Below, piece by piece: positions 1 to 8,764 of a stretch of DNA of 64,000 nucleotides; positions within the stretch are counted from its first letter, which is position 1, and every line of letters starts with the position of its first letter. The translations under genes were made by a program, and so were the position numbers. The notes under the pieces are model-generated. The model was not told the DNA's origin and did no database searches. It was given only the letters and a program-made list of their open reading frames with translations. The stretch lies in contig NZ_FXEH01000006.1 in assembly GCF_900176565.1 (NCBI RefSeq), positions 248,001-312,000 of the forward strand, read 5' to 3'. This DNA is from Thalassobacillus devorans. GTDB taxonomy: Bacteria > Bacillota > Bacilli > Bacillales > Halobacillaceae.

Positions 1-70
1 AGTCTACCAATAAGTAGTAATCCTCTTTTATAATAGAAGATAGTAAAAAAATGGGGGAGTAGGATTTAAT

Positions 71-1306
71 ATGGGAAAAACTTTCAGACAGCTTAAGAGA
101 TTCATGACTATCAGTTTGTTGACGATTCTGGCACTTATTCCGGTACATACGCTGCACGCTGAAGACAACGAAGGCGAAGGGGAAGTATTGCCAGTAAAGG
201 ATTTACAAGTACGGGAAATGTCACTGGAGCTTTTGAACAATGAGAAACCAGCAGCCAGGTTCGTTTATAATTCAGGATTGACGTTTGAGTACCCGGATGC
301 TGTACGTGGAATCTATGTAACGGGAAATTCAGCCGGGGGCAGTCGTTTCGAGTCGTTGCTTGATCTGGTTGAATCGACAGATTTGAACGCAATGGTTATC
401 GATATTAAAGAAGATCATGGGAATATCACATTCAAACCTGATGAAGATTCACCATATTATGATATCGCTCAGCCGTATATAAAAGAACCAAGAAAAATGC
501 TCGAAGTCCTTGAAGAAAAAGGCATCTATCCGATTGCCCGGGTGGTAGTATTTAAAGATTCAATTTTGGCAAAAGAGCGTCCGGAGCTTTCTTTTAAGCA
601 AAACGGGCAGGTATGGGTCAATGGACGAGGAGAAGCTTTCGTCAATCCATTTATGAAAGAAGTATGGGAGTACAACGTAGAAATTGCCAAAATGGCAGCA
701 GAGCTTGGGTTTATGGATATCCAGTTCGACTACGTACGCTTCCCGGAAGGATTCGAGAATCGTGATGAAGAATTAGAATACGGTCAGGGTGAATATGCAG
801 AATTAGAGGGAGATAATGTTCAAAAACGCGTGACAGCCGTGACTGACTTCGTCGCTTATGCGAGAGAGCAACTTCACAGCTATGGTGTTGATGTATCAGT
901 TGATATCTTTGGGTATTCAGCTACGATTCCGGAAGCACCGGGGATTGGACAGAATTTCTCAAAAATCAGTTCAAATGTCGATGTCATCTCATCGATGATC
1001 TATCCGAGTCACTGGACTTCCTACTTCGGAATCGAAAAACCGGATACGCAGCCATACAAGCTTACTGTGGAATATGCCAAGGTGGAAAATGAAGTGTTAG
1101 GCAAGCTGGATAACGCGCCGACTTCACGTCCTTGGATACAGGACTTTGAAGCACCATGGCTTTACTCTGGACCTCCAACGCAATATGGTGTGAAAGAAGT
1201 GGAGGATCAGATCAGGGCATTAAATGAAAATGGTATTCATGAGTATTTGATTTGGAATCCAGGCAACAGCTATACGGAGGGCGTCGATTATACACCTCTG
1301 GACTAA
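71..1306 (+). CDS. Secreted putative glycoside hydrolase (DUF4015 type)
   Basis: 411 aa exported protein. The N-terminus has Lys/Arg residues followed by a hydrophobic stretch at about residues 13-30 that ends in an Ala-rich cleavage region, a typical signal peptide. The catalytic-like domain (about 75-405) has the family's marks: VRGIYVTG, the MVIDIKEDHG strand, DIQFDYVRFPEG, and WIQDFEAPW near the C-terminus. These belong to TIM-barrel proteins annotated as putative glycosyl hydrolases (DUF4015). The substrate is not visible; action on cell-wall or exopolysaccharide is inference. The ATG at 71 follows a GGGGGAG ribosome site, and a TATAAT-like -10 lies near 30-35. It appears monocistronic, with a strong terminator directly after it. 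Confidence 0.8.
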   Translation: MGKTFRQLKRFMTISLLTILALIPVHTLHAEDNEGEGEVLPVKDLQVREMSLELLNNEKPAARFVYNSGLTFEYPDAVRGIYVTGNSAGGSRFESLLDLVESTDLNAMVIDIKEDHGNITFKPDEDSPYYDIAQPYIKEPRKMLEVLEEKGIYPIARVVVFKDSILAKERPELSFKQNGQVWVNGRGEAFVNPFMKEVWEYNVEIAKMAAELGFMDIQFDYVRFPEGFENRDEELEYGQGEYAELEGDNVQKRVTAVTDFVAYAREQLHSYGVDVSVDIFGYSATIPEAPGIGQNFSKISSNVDVISSMIYPSHWTSYFGIEKPDTQPYKLTVEYAKVENEVLGKLDNAPTSRPWIQDFEAPWLYSGPPTQYGVKEVEDQIRALNENGIHEYLIWNPGNSYTEGVDYTPLD

Positions 1307-1314
1307 AAATGATA

Positions 1315-1350
1315 AAAAAGCATGGAAGCAATGGCTTCCATGCTTTTTTA
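1315..1350 (+). terminator. Rho-independent terminator
   Basis: GCATGGAAGC and GCTTCCATGC pair around a short AATG loop, with an A-run before and a T-run after. It ends the glycosidase-like gene and could work in both directions. Confidence 0.9.
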
Positions 1351-1410
1351 TTGTCTAGGAAATTATAAAATTCTCTTTTTGTGAATAACTTTACGTGGTG
1401 GGTTACATCC

Positions 1411-1530
1411 AGCTTCAGCGCCTACCCCCTCGAGGTCTTAAGTCAATCCTCTCTGTGACCAAGAACGTCACGCCGAGGCTTGTCTTAAGCTTGTCGGGGG
1501 TGGGCAAGGCGCTTGCGCTTTTGTACTGTA
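1411..1530. repeat. Bacillaceae-type palindromic intergenic repeat
   Basis: An imperfect inverted repeat. GCGCCTACCCCCTCGAGG...CTTAAG at 1419-1442 mirrors CTTAAGCTTGTCGGGGG...GGCGC at 1482-1512, followed by a GCGCTT/AAGCGC-like tail. Wording of this kind (CTCGAGGTC..., TGTCGGGG..., AAGGCGCTTGCGCTT) recurs between genes in many Bacillaceae chromosomes. It has no reading frame with a ribosome site. Role unknown; probably a structured, MITE-like or REP-like element. Confidence 0.65.
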
Positions 1531-1537
1531 GCTTAAC

Positions 1538-1723
1538 TTATTTGTGAGTTCCTCCGACTTTACGCCACGTATCCTGGTACGCACGCGACCTGCCTATAAA
1601 CTCATCCTTTTTTCCCCGGCTGAATAATTTGTTTCCAATACCGTTGACAGCAACACCGAGAAACGCGGTTGCGCCGATAATCCCTAACCCTAACAATGTA
1701 ATATCGAGCAGCAATGCACCCAT
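1538..1723 (-). CDS. Small membrane protein, function unknown
   Basis: 61 aa. One hydrophobic, Gly/Ala/Leu-rich segment covers residues 2-30, followed by a basic C-terminus (FSRGKKDEF...WRKVGGTHK). The start is convincing because AAAGGAGGGG lies 6-7 bases upstream of the ATG on the minus strand. I do not recognise the family. It is transcribed divergently from yjbC and shows no obvious partner. Confidence 0.6.
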   Translation of the reverse strand: MGALLLDITLLGLGIIGATAFLGVAVNGIGNKLFSRGKKDEFIGRSRAYQDTWRKVGGTHK

Positions 1724-1880
1724 AGGCTCCCCTCCTTTTAACGGTTACTTTTATTTTAGTTTATGTTTAAAGAAAAGAAAAGCGGGAAAAGGTAATGTTG
1801 AAAATGCTTTCAAACATCGGTTAACAATTTTGAAAAAATTCGTTATAATGAGAACGACTAACTTGTAAGGGAGCAGATTT

Positions 1881-2471
1881 ATGAATTGGTATGAAAAGTT
1901 GAAACAATACTTTCCGATTGAAGAAATGAAATCACGCGAACATATGGAGACATTACTCAAAGAAAAAGGCGATGTTTATTTTAAGGACGAAGGTCCTCAT
2001 CATGTATTAATGTATGCAGAGTTTCCATCGTTTATTTTCATTGATTATGTGTATGTATCAGCTGCGTCCCGCGGTCAGGGACTCGGCCATAAGCTGATGG
2101 AGAAGATGAAAGAGAAAGGGAAGCCGATCATCCTTGAAGTGGAACCTGTTGATTATGATGATACCGATACGGAGAAGCGACTCCGCTTCTATCAACGTGA
2201 AGGTTTCAAACATGCCCAATCGATTGGCTATACAAGAAAATCACTGGCTACAAATGAACCGAACTCTATGGAAATCCTCTATTGGTCCCCTGAAGATGCA
2301 TCCGAAGAACAAATTTATGAGCAAATGAAAAAGATGTACGAAGAAATCCACACCTATAAAGATACTCAATTTTATGGCAAGTCCTATGAGCCTGTAGACG
2401 AAGCAATAACCTACGATGAAGATAAAGACAATGATGATATTTTGGCTAGACTAGAAAAAGAAAAAGCATAA
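1881..2471 (+). CDS. yjbC: GNAT family N-acetyltransferase (YjbC-like)
   Basis: 196 aa. The acetyl-CoA-binding motif of the GNAT fold is visible as SRGQGLGHKLM (about residues 62-72), followed by the beta-strand IILEVEPVD and the RLRFYQREGFKHAQ motif that closes the fold. A charged C-terminal tail of about 60 residues follows. In B. subtilis a GNAT protein of this size (YjbC) lies just before spx, as here, so I assign it by position and fold. The acetylated substrate is unknown. A terminator-like hairpin and a separate promoter region lie between it and spx. Confidence 0.8.
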   Translation: MNWYEKLKQYFPIEEMKSREHMETLLKEKGDVYFKDEGPHHVLMYAEFPSFIFIDYVYVSAASRGQGLGHKLMEKMKEKGKPIILEVEPVDYDDTDTEKRLRFYQREGFKHAQSIGYTRKSLATNEPNSMEILYWSPEDASEEQIYEQMKKMYEEIHTYKDTQFYGKSYEPVDEAITYDEDKDNDDILARLEKEKA

Positions 2472-2483
2472 GAATGAATAGAT

Positions 2484-2574
2484 GGGGTTGTCTCCTCACG
2501 AGCTTCCAGACATGTAATGCAACTGTTAGTCCTTATTCTTGTCTGATAAGCCCTCATAAGGGACAACCTTTTTT
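2484..2574 (+). terminator. Long-loop terminator after yjbC
   Basis: GGTTGTCTCC near 2486 pairs with GGGACAACC near 2560, followed by TTTTTTC. The loop is large (about 60 nt) and may hold its own structure, so confidence is moderate. Confidence 0.5.
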
Positions 2575-2812
2575 CAATTTCGTTGGGCTAAATGAAAATG
2601 GAATATAAAGATATTATAAAAGTGAAACTTTGTTAAAACTTGAACGTATGGAAATAGTGAATCCCCATCAAAAGGGCATAAAAACAAGGGGAAAATTTAT
2701 ATAAAAATATGTTTAATAGATGAAAATGAGGGTATATTACAAGTGTCAGAATAATAATGAGTTGTTTGTATAAGTTTTGTGCAAAATAATTACAATCACT
2801 ACTGGCTATCAC

Positions 2813-2842
2813 TTGACAGTTATGGTATAGTATACATAGACT
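2813..2842 (+). promoter_or_regulatory. Possible SigA promoter of spx
   Basis: TTGACA at 2813-2818 is a consensus -35. The -10 is weak (TAGACT at 2837-2842, 18 bp spacing). An AT-rich leader of about 75 nt follows to the spx start. The remaining intergenic DNA, 2575-2812, is AT-rich and shows no gene. Confidence 0.4.
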
Positions 2843-2919
2843 GTTATTTAAACTTATTTTAAACTGGCAAGCAAATAACAACCTTGTATGATAAATACAT
2901 TTTGAGGAGTGAAGTTCCC

Positions 2920-3315
2920 ATGGTAACTCTATATACCTCACCAAGCTGTACATCATGCCGCAAAGCGAAAGCGTGGCTGGAAGAACATAATATCCCTTTC
3001 ATGGAACGTAATATTTTCTCAGAGTCTTTAACGCTGGATGAAATAAAAGAAATCCTGCGTATGACGGAGGATGGTACGGAAGAGATTATCTCTACCCGAT
3101 CAAAAGTGTTCCAGAAACTGGACGTCGATTTTGAACAAATGCCTTTGAAAGATTTGTTTGATTTAATTCAGGAAAACCCTGGATTGTTGCGTCGTCCAAT
3201 CATTATTGATGAAAAGCGTCTGCAAGTCGGCTACAACGAAGATGAGATTCGCCGCTTCCTGCCAAGAAGCGTTCGTACTTTCCAGCTTCGTGAAGCGCAG
3301 CGCCTTGTAAACTAA
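2920..3315 (+). CDS. spx: Transcriptional regulator Spx
   Basis: 131 aa, the standard Spx length, when started at the ATG at 2920, which follows GAGGAG with good spacing. An in-frame upstream ATG at 2884 has no ribosome site. It belongs to the ArsC-like family. The redox switch CxxC is CTSC at residues 10-13. Spx binds the RNA polymerase alpha C-terminal domain and controls the disulfide-stress response. It is normally degraded by ClpXP with the adaptor YjbH/SpxH, whose gene is in this window at 16078-16974. The neighbours yjbC, terC and mecA match the B. subtilis order. Confidence 0.97.
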   Translation: MVTLYTSPSCTSCRKAKAWLEEHNIPFMERNIFSESLTLDEIKEILRMTEDGTEEIISTRSKVFQKLDVDFEQMPLKDLFDLIQENPGLLRRPIIIDEKRLQVGYNEDEIRRFLPRSVRTFQLREAQRLVN

Positions 3316-3319
3316 TAGA

Positions 3320-3349
3320 AAAAGACCGCATACATAGCGGTCTTTTTTT
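3320..3349. terminator. Bidirectional terminator between spx and terC
   Basis: AAAAAGACCGC and GCGGTCTTTTTTT pair around ATACATA. The run of A before and T after lets it serve both convergent genes. Confidence 0.92.
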
Positions 3350-3378
3350 GTAGTTTTTACAACTTTCCTAATATCTGA

Positions 3379-4041
3379 TTAGGCTTGAGAGGCCGGGTTA
3401 TTATTCCGGTAGCCCCAGGCAATGACGAGAAAAATCGTGACAAGTGGCATGACGTATTGAAGGGAGTCGAATTGTTCAAAAAATATCCGAAGGCGACGTT
3501 CTTCCAGAATCATTTCGGCAGCCGTGTAGGCGAGTATCCCAGCTCCGATGTATACAAGGGAAGGAAAACGTTCCATCAGCCGCAAGATAATTTTGCTCCC
3601 CCAGATGATAATCGGGACTGATACTAAAAGCCCCATGGCCACTAACAAAATATTGTCGTGCGAGGCGCCGGCGATGGCGAGTACATTATCAAAACCCATC
3701 ACGATATCAGCAAACACTATTGTTTTGATCGCCGAGATCAGGCTGTCACTTGCTTTAATATCCGGCTCTTCTTCTTCTTCGGTCAATAACTTGATAGCGA
3801 TATAAATAAGCAGCACACCACCGATCAGCCTCAAAAAGGGAATATGCAATAAATAGAGGGCTACCGCTGTTAGCAGGACACGCACAATGATAGCAAGGCC
3901 TGTCCCAAAAAGAATCGCTTTATTGCGTTGTTTCTCCGGGAGGTTCCTGCTGGCAAGTGCAATGACAATGGCGTTATCCCCGCCAAGGACGATATCAATA
4001 CCGATAATGATCAACATTGCCTGAATCAATTCCCATTCCAT
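3379..4041 (-). CDS. yjbE: TerC family membrane protein (YjbE-like)
   Basis: 220 aa with about seven hydrophobic helices. The TerC signature GIDIVLGGDNAIVIALA is near the N-terminus and the second, related DIVMGFDNVLAIAGAS repeat is in mid-protein; the paired acidic/Asn residues are thought to bind metal. A Glu-rich cytosolic loop (TEEEEEPD) separates the two halves. The family includes manganese exporters (YkoY/YceF), so metal efflux is the best guess. I start it at the ATG at 4041 because GGAGG lies just upstream; 25 extra in-frame residues have no ribosome site. Convergent with spx and divergent from mecA, as in B. subtilis. Confidence 0.88.
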   Translation of the reverse strand: MEWELIQAMLIIIGIDIVLGGDNAIVIALASRNLPEKQRNKAILFGTGLAIIVRVLLTAVALYLLHIPFLRLIGGVLLIYIAIKLLTEEEEEPDIKASDSLISAIKTIVFADIVMGFDNVLAIAGASHDNILLVAMGLLVSVPIIIWGSKIILRLMERFPSLVYIGAGILAYTAAEMILEERRLRIFFEQFDSLQYVMPLVTIFLVIAWGYRNNNPASQA

Positions 4042-4369
4042 AAAAAAGCCTCCTGACATGTAGTGACAAATGACTAGAAATAAGCTAAAATAGACAACTA
4101 ACCATAGATTTATCATTCAATAAATTTACCGGTTGCAGGCAAATGCCGAATCACATTTTACGTGGGTCGTGACATTCGTTTGTTTTTAGTAAAATGAAGC
4201 ATTTTGTTTTCCGAAAAGACGCTCCTGTCATACAATAGAATTAAGAGATGCCTATCCCCATATTCCTAAGATTAAACGAAAGGAATATAGGGTAAGGTAT
4301 ACTATAAAATAACAACAAGGGTGAAGCAGTCCCTTCCGCATATCCGAAAATAGAAGGGAGAGAAAATGC
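4042..4369. other. Intergenic region between divergent terC and mecA
   Basis: 328 bp, AT-rich, without a credible reading frame. TATACT at 4298-4303 followed by TATAAAAT could be the -10 of mecA, but no good -35 is seen. No yybP-ykoY-type manganese riboswitch was recognised upstream of terC. Confidence 0.4.
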
Positions 4370-5062
4370 ATGGAAATAGAAAGAATAAATGAAAATACAA
4401 TTAAGTTTTATGTCTCGTACCATGATGTAGAACAACGTGGATTCGATCGGGAAGATATCTGGTATAACCGTGACCGAAGTGAGCAGCTGTTCTGGGAAAT
4501 GATGGACGAAGTCAATGATAAAGAAAATTTCCACGCTGACGGTCCCCTATGGATCCAGGTGCAGGCGATGGAAAAAGGTCTGGAAGTCATTGTTACAAAA
4601 GCACAGCTTTCATCTGATGGTCAAAAGCTTGAACTCCCGACTGAAAATGGAAAAACCATCGATATGCCGGTGGATGAAAAAATAGAATCTATGCTTGATG
4701 AAAAACTGAATGAAGCAGAAAATGAATCACAGGACGATGAGGCAGACCGTTTTGAAAATGACCTGGAGCCGATGCAGTTCATGATCCGCTTCCATGAATT
4801 TGAAGATGCTATTCAGTTGAGCTACCGATTCGATAACACCGATGGTTTTGAGCAGAGCATGTACCATTTTGAAAATGCCTACTATCTATATATTCAGTTT
4901 GATGATGAAAATATGAGTGATGATGAGCAGGAAAATATATTGAGTAAGGTTTTGGAATACGGTAATGAATCCGAACTCACCATCCATCGTCTGCAGGAGT
5001 ATGGTAAGACTATATTTGCAGAAGATGCCTTGAACCAGATAAAAACTTACTTTCCTCAATAA
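4370..5062 (+). CDS. mecA: Adaptor protein MecA
   Basis: 230 aa, close to the usual MecA length. The N-terminal substrate-binding domain (MEIERINENTIKFYVSY..., about 1-85) contains the D-IEERGF-like motif VEQRGFDREDIWYNRDRSEQLFWEMM. An acidic linker follows (about 110-135), then the C-terminal ClpC-binding domain (MQFMIRFHEFEDAIQL...). MecA delivers ComK and other substrates to ClpCP and acts with CoiA in competence control. The ATG follows AAGGGAGAG. A strong terminator follows. Confidence 0.96.
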   Translation: MEIERINENTIKFYVSYHDVEQRGFDREDIWYNRDRSEQLFWEMMDEVNDKENFHADGPLWIQVQAMEKGLEVIVTKAQLSSDGQKLELPTENGKTIDMPVDEKIESMLDEKLNEAENESQDDEADRFENDLEPMQFMIRFHEFEDAIQLSYRFDNTDGFEQSMYHFENAYYLYIQFDDENMSDDEQENILSKVLEYGNESELTIHRLQEYGKTIFAEDALNQIKTYFPQ

Positions 5063-5065
5063 TTA

Positions 5066-5096
5066 GAAAGCATGCCGCGCTGGTGGTATGCTTTTT
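5066..5096 (+). terminator. Terminator after mecA
   Basis: AAAGCATGCC pairs with GGTATGCTTTTT around GCGCTGGT; a T-run follows. Confidence 0.85.
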
Positions 5097-5120
5097 ATTT
5101 TTGGTGAGGGAAATTCTTAA

Positions 5121-5215
5121 TGAAACAAAGCCTTTGGGTGAGAGACAACCCATTACATATATGCGCTTGTGCATCCATAAAAGAGAAATTAATAGCGTAT
5201 GAGAGACAATCGTAA
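5121..5215 (-). repeat. 21-bp ladder element, copy A
   Basis: Cores AGAGACA or close variants begin at 5121 (degenerate), 5141, 5182 and 5202, that is 20, 41 and 20 bp apart (one rung lost near 5162). On the minus strand these read TGTCTCT. The segment CTTTGGGTGAGAGACAAC with its flank to TGCGCTT at 5161-5167 is clearly related to the same part of copy B (14562-14597). It lies between mecA and coiA. Confidence 0.6.
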
Positions 5216-5328
5216 AATGCCATCCCGAGCAGGATTTTTGTCGGTACATGTCGAATAAGTAACGTATGGTCAAGAAATTTCACCAGGTTTTTATGGTGAT
5301 AGATTTTAATGAAAAAGGAGGTGGACTA

Positions 5329-6462
5329 TTGCTTAGTGCCGTAAATGATGACGGTCGATTGATCCAGCTGGCAGGCCGGCATATATCAGAACTGCTTCAG
5401 GCGGAGAAAGACAGCTATTTTTGTCCGCAGTGTCAGGAGCCTGTTTTAATCCGGGCGGGGGCAAAAGTAACTCCGCATTTTGCTCATTATCCCAATAGTG
5501 ACTGCCCATCCAGTAAGGGTGGGGAGGGGAGTTACCACCATCAGGGTAAGGTACGGTTATGGGAATGGCTGCAAGCTCAAGGGTATGAGGCAGAGCTGGA
5601 ACCTTACATACCTGAAATCCAGCAGCGGCCGGATATATTGCTACAGATGAAAACGAAGCGTGTGGCCATTGAGTACCAATGTGCCCGGATACCAGAAATG
5701 GAAGTAGCGAAACGTACCACAGAATATCACCGTGTTGGTGTCTTCCCATTATGGGTCCTTGGAGGTAACCGTTTGGCCAGAAAATGGACAGACAGCATCC
5801 AATTAACCTCGTTTGAAAGAAACTTCATTTATCATTTCCATGACTACCGTATTTATTTTTACGATCCTTCCACCGACCAACTGTTAATCGCAAGTCACCT
5901 TCAGGCAAGCGGGAGAACCCGCATATTCACATCATTCCATTTTGTTCCCTTACAACAGCTTTCCTTCTCCCAGCTATTCACTTCTGATATTCATCCTCTT
6001 AATCATATGCCATCAGGGTGGAAAAGTTTCATTAAAACGAAGCGGCTTCGCGCTCCGGGCCATGTATCGATTCAGGAAAAAAGATGGCGACAGTATTTGT
6101 ACCAGGCTAGCCTCCATCCTTCGTTATTACCAACTCTCGCTTACCTTCCAGTCACAAGCCAGTTACAGATCGCCGAGGTACCATGGGTCTGGCAGAGCCG
6201 TTATTTGTTGGATGCCTTTATGCCTGCTTCGATAGGAACACTTCTCCCCCATCGTACTGCCCCAAGGCTAAGCACCTTATTACATGTTTCGTCTACACCT
6301 TCCCCTCTTGAGGAATACTTGAATCTCTTAACTCAACTTGGTTTTACTGAAGAGATATCACCACAACATTATCGGAAAACAAAAGCGTTGGCCTTGCCGC
6401 GTACGATCGAGGAAGCCCTCCAGCAGGATGAAATTTTATTTAATTCATTGAAAAACGGGTAA
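5329..6462 (+). CDS. coiA: Competence protein CoiA
   Basis: 377 aa from a TTG start at 5329, chosen because AAGGAGGTGG sits 5-7 bases upstream; the ATG at 5266 has none. The zinc-finger-like N-terminus has CPQC (YFCPQCQEPV) followed by HFAHYPNSDCPSSKGGEGSYHH, as in CoiA, and then the PD-(D/E)XK nuclease-like core: AELEPYIPEIQQRPDILL then VAIEYQCARI. CoiA is needed during transformation, probably in recombination of incoming DNA. The C-terminal third is diverged, as is usual in this family. It lies between mecA and pepF as in B. subtilis. Confidence 0.92.
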   Translation: MLSAVNDDGRLIQLAGRHISELLQAEKDSYFCPQCQEPVLIRAGAKVTPHFAHYPNSDCPSSKGGEGSYHHQGKVRLWEWLQAQGYEAELEPYIPEIQQRPDILLQMKTKRVAIEYQCARIPEMEVAKRTTEYHRVGVFPLWVLGGNRLARKWTDSIQLTSFERNFIYHFHDYRIYFYDPSTDQLLIASHLQASGRTRIFTSFHFVPLQQLSFSQLFTSDIHPLNHMPSGWKSFIKTKRLRAPGHVSIQEKRWRQYLYQASLHPSLLPTLAYLPVTSQLQIAEVPWVWQSRYLLDAFMPASIGTLLPHRTAPRLSTLLHVSSTPSPLEEYLNLLTQLGFTEEISPQHYRKTKALALPRTIEEALQQDEILFNSLKNG

Positions 6463-6479
6463 AAAGTTTCGAAATATCA

Positions 6480-6507
6480 TAAAATAGGGAGGTATTTCCT
6501 ATTTTTT
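6480..6507 (+). terminator. Terminator between coiA and pepF
   Basis: AAAATAGG and CCTATTTTTT pair around GAGGTATTT. The stem is short and AT-rich but is followed by a T-run. Confidence 0.6.
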
Positions 6508-6554
6508 GGAGAAATCAGTTATGGTGAAGACATGGACTAAAGGAGGAAGCAGGT

Positions 6555-8363
6555 ATGAGTACCTCAAGTAAAGAACTGCCTAAACGTGAAGAACTTCCAG
6601 TGGAACGGACCTGGAAGCTTGAAAATATTTTTGCATCAGATGATGAATGGAAACAGGAATTTGAGGCTGTCAAGGAAATGATCCCTGAAGTCTCCCAATA
6701 CAAAGGAAAGCTCGGTGAATCTGCCGATCAGTTATACCAGTTGCTAGTGAAACAAGATGAACTATCACACAGGTTCGGGACATTATTTACTTACGCCCAT
6801 ATGCGTGCGGATCAGGATACGACAAATTCCTTTTACCAGGAATTGAATGCCAAAGCGGAAAACCTGTATACAAAAGTTGCCTCGGCCATGAGTTGGATTG
6901 TGCCGGAAATCCTCTCGCTTGAGGAAGGTACCATCGATAAATTCTTAGAAGAAAAAGAGGAGTTAGGCTTATATAAGCATGCCCTTGATGAAATTACACG
7001 AAAACGTGACCATGTATTGAGCGAGAAAGAAGAAGCCTTGTTGGCAGGCTTCTCTGAGATCGCAGCTAATCCGCAGCAGACATTTGGTATGCTGAATAAT
7101 GCCGATATGACCTTCCCATCCATTAAAGATGAAGAAGGAAATGAAGTGGATCTTACACATGGGAGATACATTAATTTTCTGGAATCCAAGGACCGCAATG
7201 TAAGGAAAGAAGCATTCCAGGCGATGTATGATACATTTGAAAAATTCAAGAACACATTCTCTTCTACCTTGAGCGGGAACGTGAAAAAGGATAACTATTT
7301 TGCGGAAGTGAAGAATTACAATTCAGCACGGGAAAAAGCACTCGACAGCAATAAGATTCCTGAAAAAGTGTATGATAACCTGGTGGAGTCAGTAAATGAC
7401 AGACTTCCGCTGCTTCACCGTTATATTGCGTTAAGGAAAAAAGTGCTCGAGCTTGATGAACTGCACATGTATGATTTGTATACTCCTCTTGTCAAAGATG
7501 TGGATATGAAATTCAGCTATGACGAAGCGAAGGACCTTGTGGTGGAAGGGCTGAAGCCGCTTGGGGAAGAGTATACGAACATCATCAAAGAAGGCTATGA
7601 AAACCGCTGGATCGATGTGGATGAAAACAAAGGCAAGCGGAGCGGCGCTTATTCTTCCGGTCATTACGGAACGAATCCTTATATATTGATGAACTGGCAG
7701 GATAACGTCAATAACTTGTTTACACTCGCCCATGAACTGGGCCACTCGCTGCACAGCTACTATACTCACGCCAATCAGCCATACCGGTATGGCAACTATT
7801 CGATTTTTGTAGCAGAAGTAGCATCGACATGCAATGAGGCATTGCTGAACGATCATATGCTGAAAAGCACGGATGATAACAGAGAAAAGCTTTACTTGTT
7901 GAATCACTTCCTGGAAGGATTCCGTGGCACGGTTTTCCGTCAGACGATGTTTGCTGAATTCGAACATGATATTCATGTTCTGGCTCAAAAAGGGGAAGCA
8001 TTGACTGCCGACAAGCTGACCGAGCTTTATTATGATCTTAACAAAAAATATTTTGGCGATGAGCTCGTAATTGATGATGAGATTGGTTTGGAATGGGCGA
8101 GGATTCCTCATTTCTATTACAACTATTATGTTTATCAGTATGCGACAGGATACTCTGCAGCAACTGCACTGGCCGCTCAGATCCTGGAAGAGGGTGAACC
8201 GGCAGTTGACCGTTACAAGAAATTCCTGAAAGCAGGAAGCAGTGACTATCCGATTGAAGTGCTGAAGCAGGCTGGTGTTGATATGACATCAAAAGAGCCA
8301 ATCCTTGCAGCTTTGGATGTATTTGAAGAAAAGCTGAGTGAAATGGAAGAATTATTGAAGTAA
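6555..8363 (+). CDS. pepF: Oligoendopeptidase F
   Basis: 602 aa, typical for the M3B family. The zinc motif HELGH is seen in LFTLAHELGHSLHSYY (about residues 390-395), with the third zinc ligand Glu in the downstream segment FVAEVASTCNEALL. The N-terminal half is the helical PepF domain. It cleaves medium-length peptides in the cytosol. Ribosome site AAAGGAGGAAG precedes the ATG. B. subtilis keeps pepF next to yjbH; here an inserted block of about 7.7 kb separates it from spxH. Confidence 0.96.
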   Translation: MSTSSKELPKREELPVERTWKLENIFASDDEWKQEFEAVKEMIPEVSQYKGKLGESADQLYQLLVKQDELSHRFGTLFTYAHMRADQDTTNSFYQELNAKAENLYTKVASAMSWIVPEILSLEEGTIDKFLEEKEELGLYKHALDEITRKRDHVLSEKEEALLAGFSEIAANPQQTFGMLNNADMTFPSIKDEEGNEVDLTHGRYINFLESKDRNVRKEAFQAMYDTFEKFKNTFSSTLSGNVKKDNYFAEVKNYNSAREKALDSNKIPEKVYDNLVESVNDRLPLLHRYIALRKKVLELDELHMYDLYTPLVKDVDMKFSYDEAKDLVVEGLKPLGEEYTNIIKEGYENRWIDVDENKGKRSGAYSSGHYGTNPYILMNWQDNVNNLFTLAHELGHSLHSYYTHANQPYRYGNYSIFVAEVASTCNEALLNDHMLKSTDDNREKLYLLNHFLEGFRGTVFRQTMFAEFEHDIHVLAQKGEALTADKLTELYYDLNKKYFGDELVIDDEIGLEWARIPHFYYNYYVYQYATGYSAATALAAQILEEGEPAVDRYKKFLKAGSSDYPIEVLKQAGVDMTSKEPILAALDVFEEKLSEMEELLK

Positions 8364-8391
8364 ATAGAGTTCTCTTTATCAAAGGTTAAAG

Positions 8392-8433
8392 AAGTTCAAG
8401 GTGGAACAGGTTGTTCTCATCTTGAACTTTTTT
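8392..8433 (+). terminator. Terminator after pepF
   Basis: GTTCAAGGTGGAAC pairs with GTTCTCATCTTGAAC and is followed by TTTTTT. Confidence 0.9.
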
Positions 8434-8531
8434 AATTGGATTTACAGGAAGTCGGGGGCTTCATGTACATAGATTGTTTCCAGATTGCTCATAATATGGG
8501 TAATGCTGAACAGTAAAAAGGAGACCTTGAT

Positions 8532-8759
8532 GTGCGGAAATATGCAGTAATTATTATTGTTTTTATGTTGTTATTGCTTGTTAGCATGAAGGGCAATAAA
8601 TATAAATACTGGTCCTATTATATACGTAGAAAATGGATTGTTTTTTGGCGAGGTGCAATGCGCTCGTTAAAGCGGAGCTTTTCTTCCTTCCAGGAGCAAG
8701 ATCATATAGGGGATGAGTCAGAAATGAATCATGAACCTCATTATGAGGAAGGGAGTTAG
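8532..8759 (+). CDS. Small membrane-anchored protein, unknown
   Basis: 75 aa from a GTG start. The ATG overlapping it at 8530 runs into a stop after six codons, and AAAAAGGAG precedes both. Residues 3-19 form one hydrophobic helix (YAVIIIVFMLLLLVSM), followed by a strongly basic region (about 20-50) and an acidic tail. It ends 5 bases before the DUF3231 gene, so the two are probably cotranscribed. I do not recognise the family. Confidence 0.55.
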   Translation: MRKYAVIIIVFMLLLLVSMKGNKYKYWSYYIRRKWIVFWRGAMRSLKRSFSSFQEQDHIGDESEMNHEPHYEEGS

Positions 8760-8764
8760 CTATC

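Noticed and set aside
2486-2575. Ladder-like TGTCT words after yjbC
   Set aside because: TGTCTCC at 2489 and TGTCTGA at 2540 are 51 bp apart, not a multiple of 21; the first is part of a terminator stem.
7431-8111. 226-aa minus-strand frame within pepF
   Set aside because: Opposite-strand shadow of a highly conserved peptidase, without a ribosome site.
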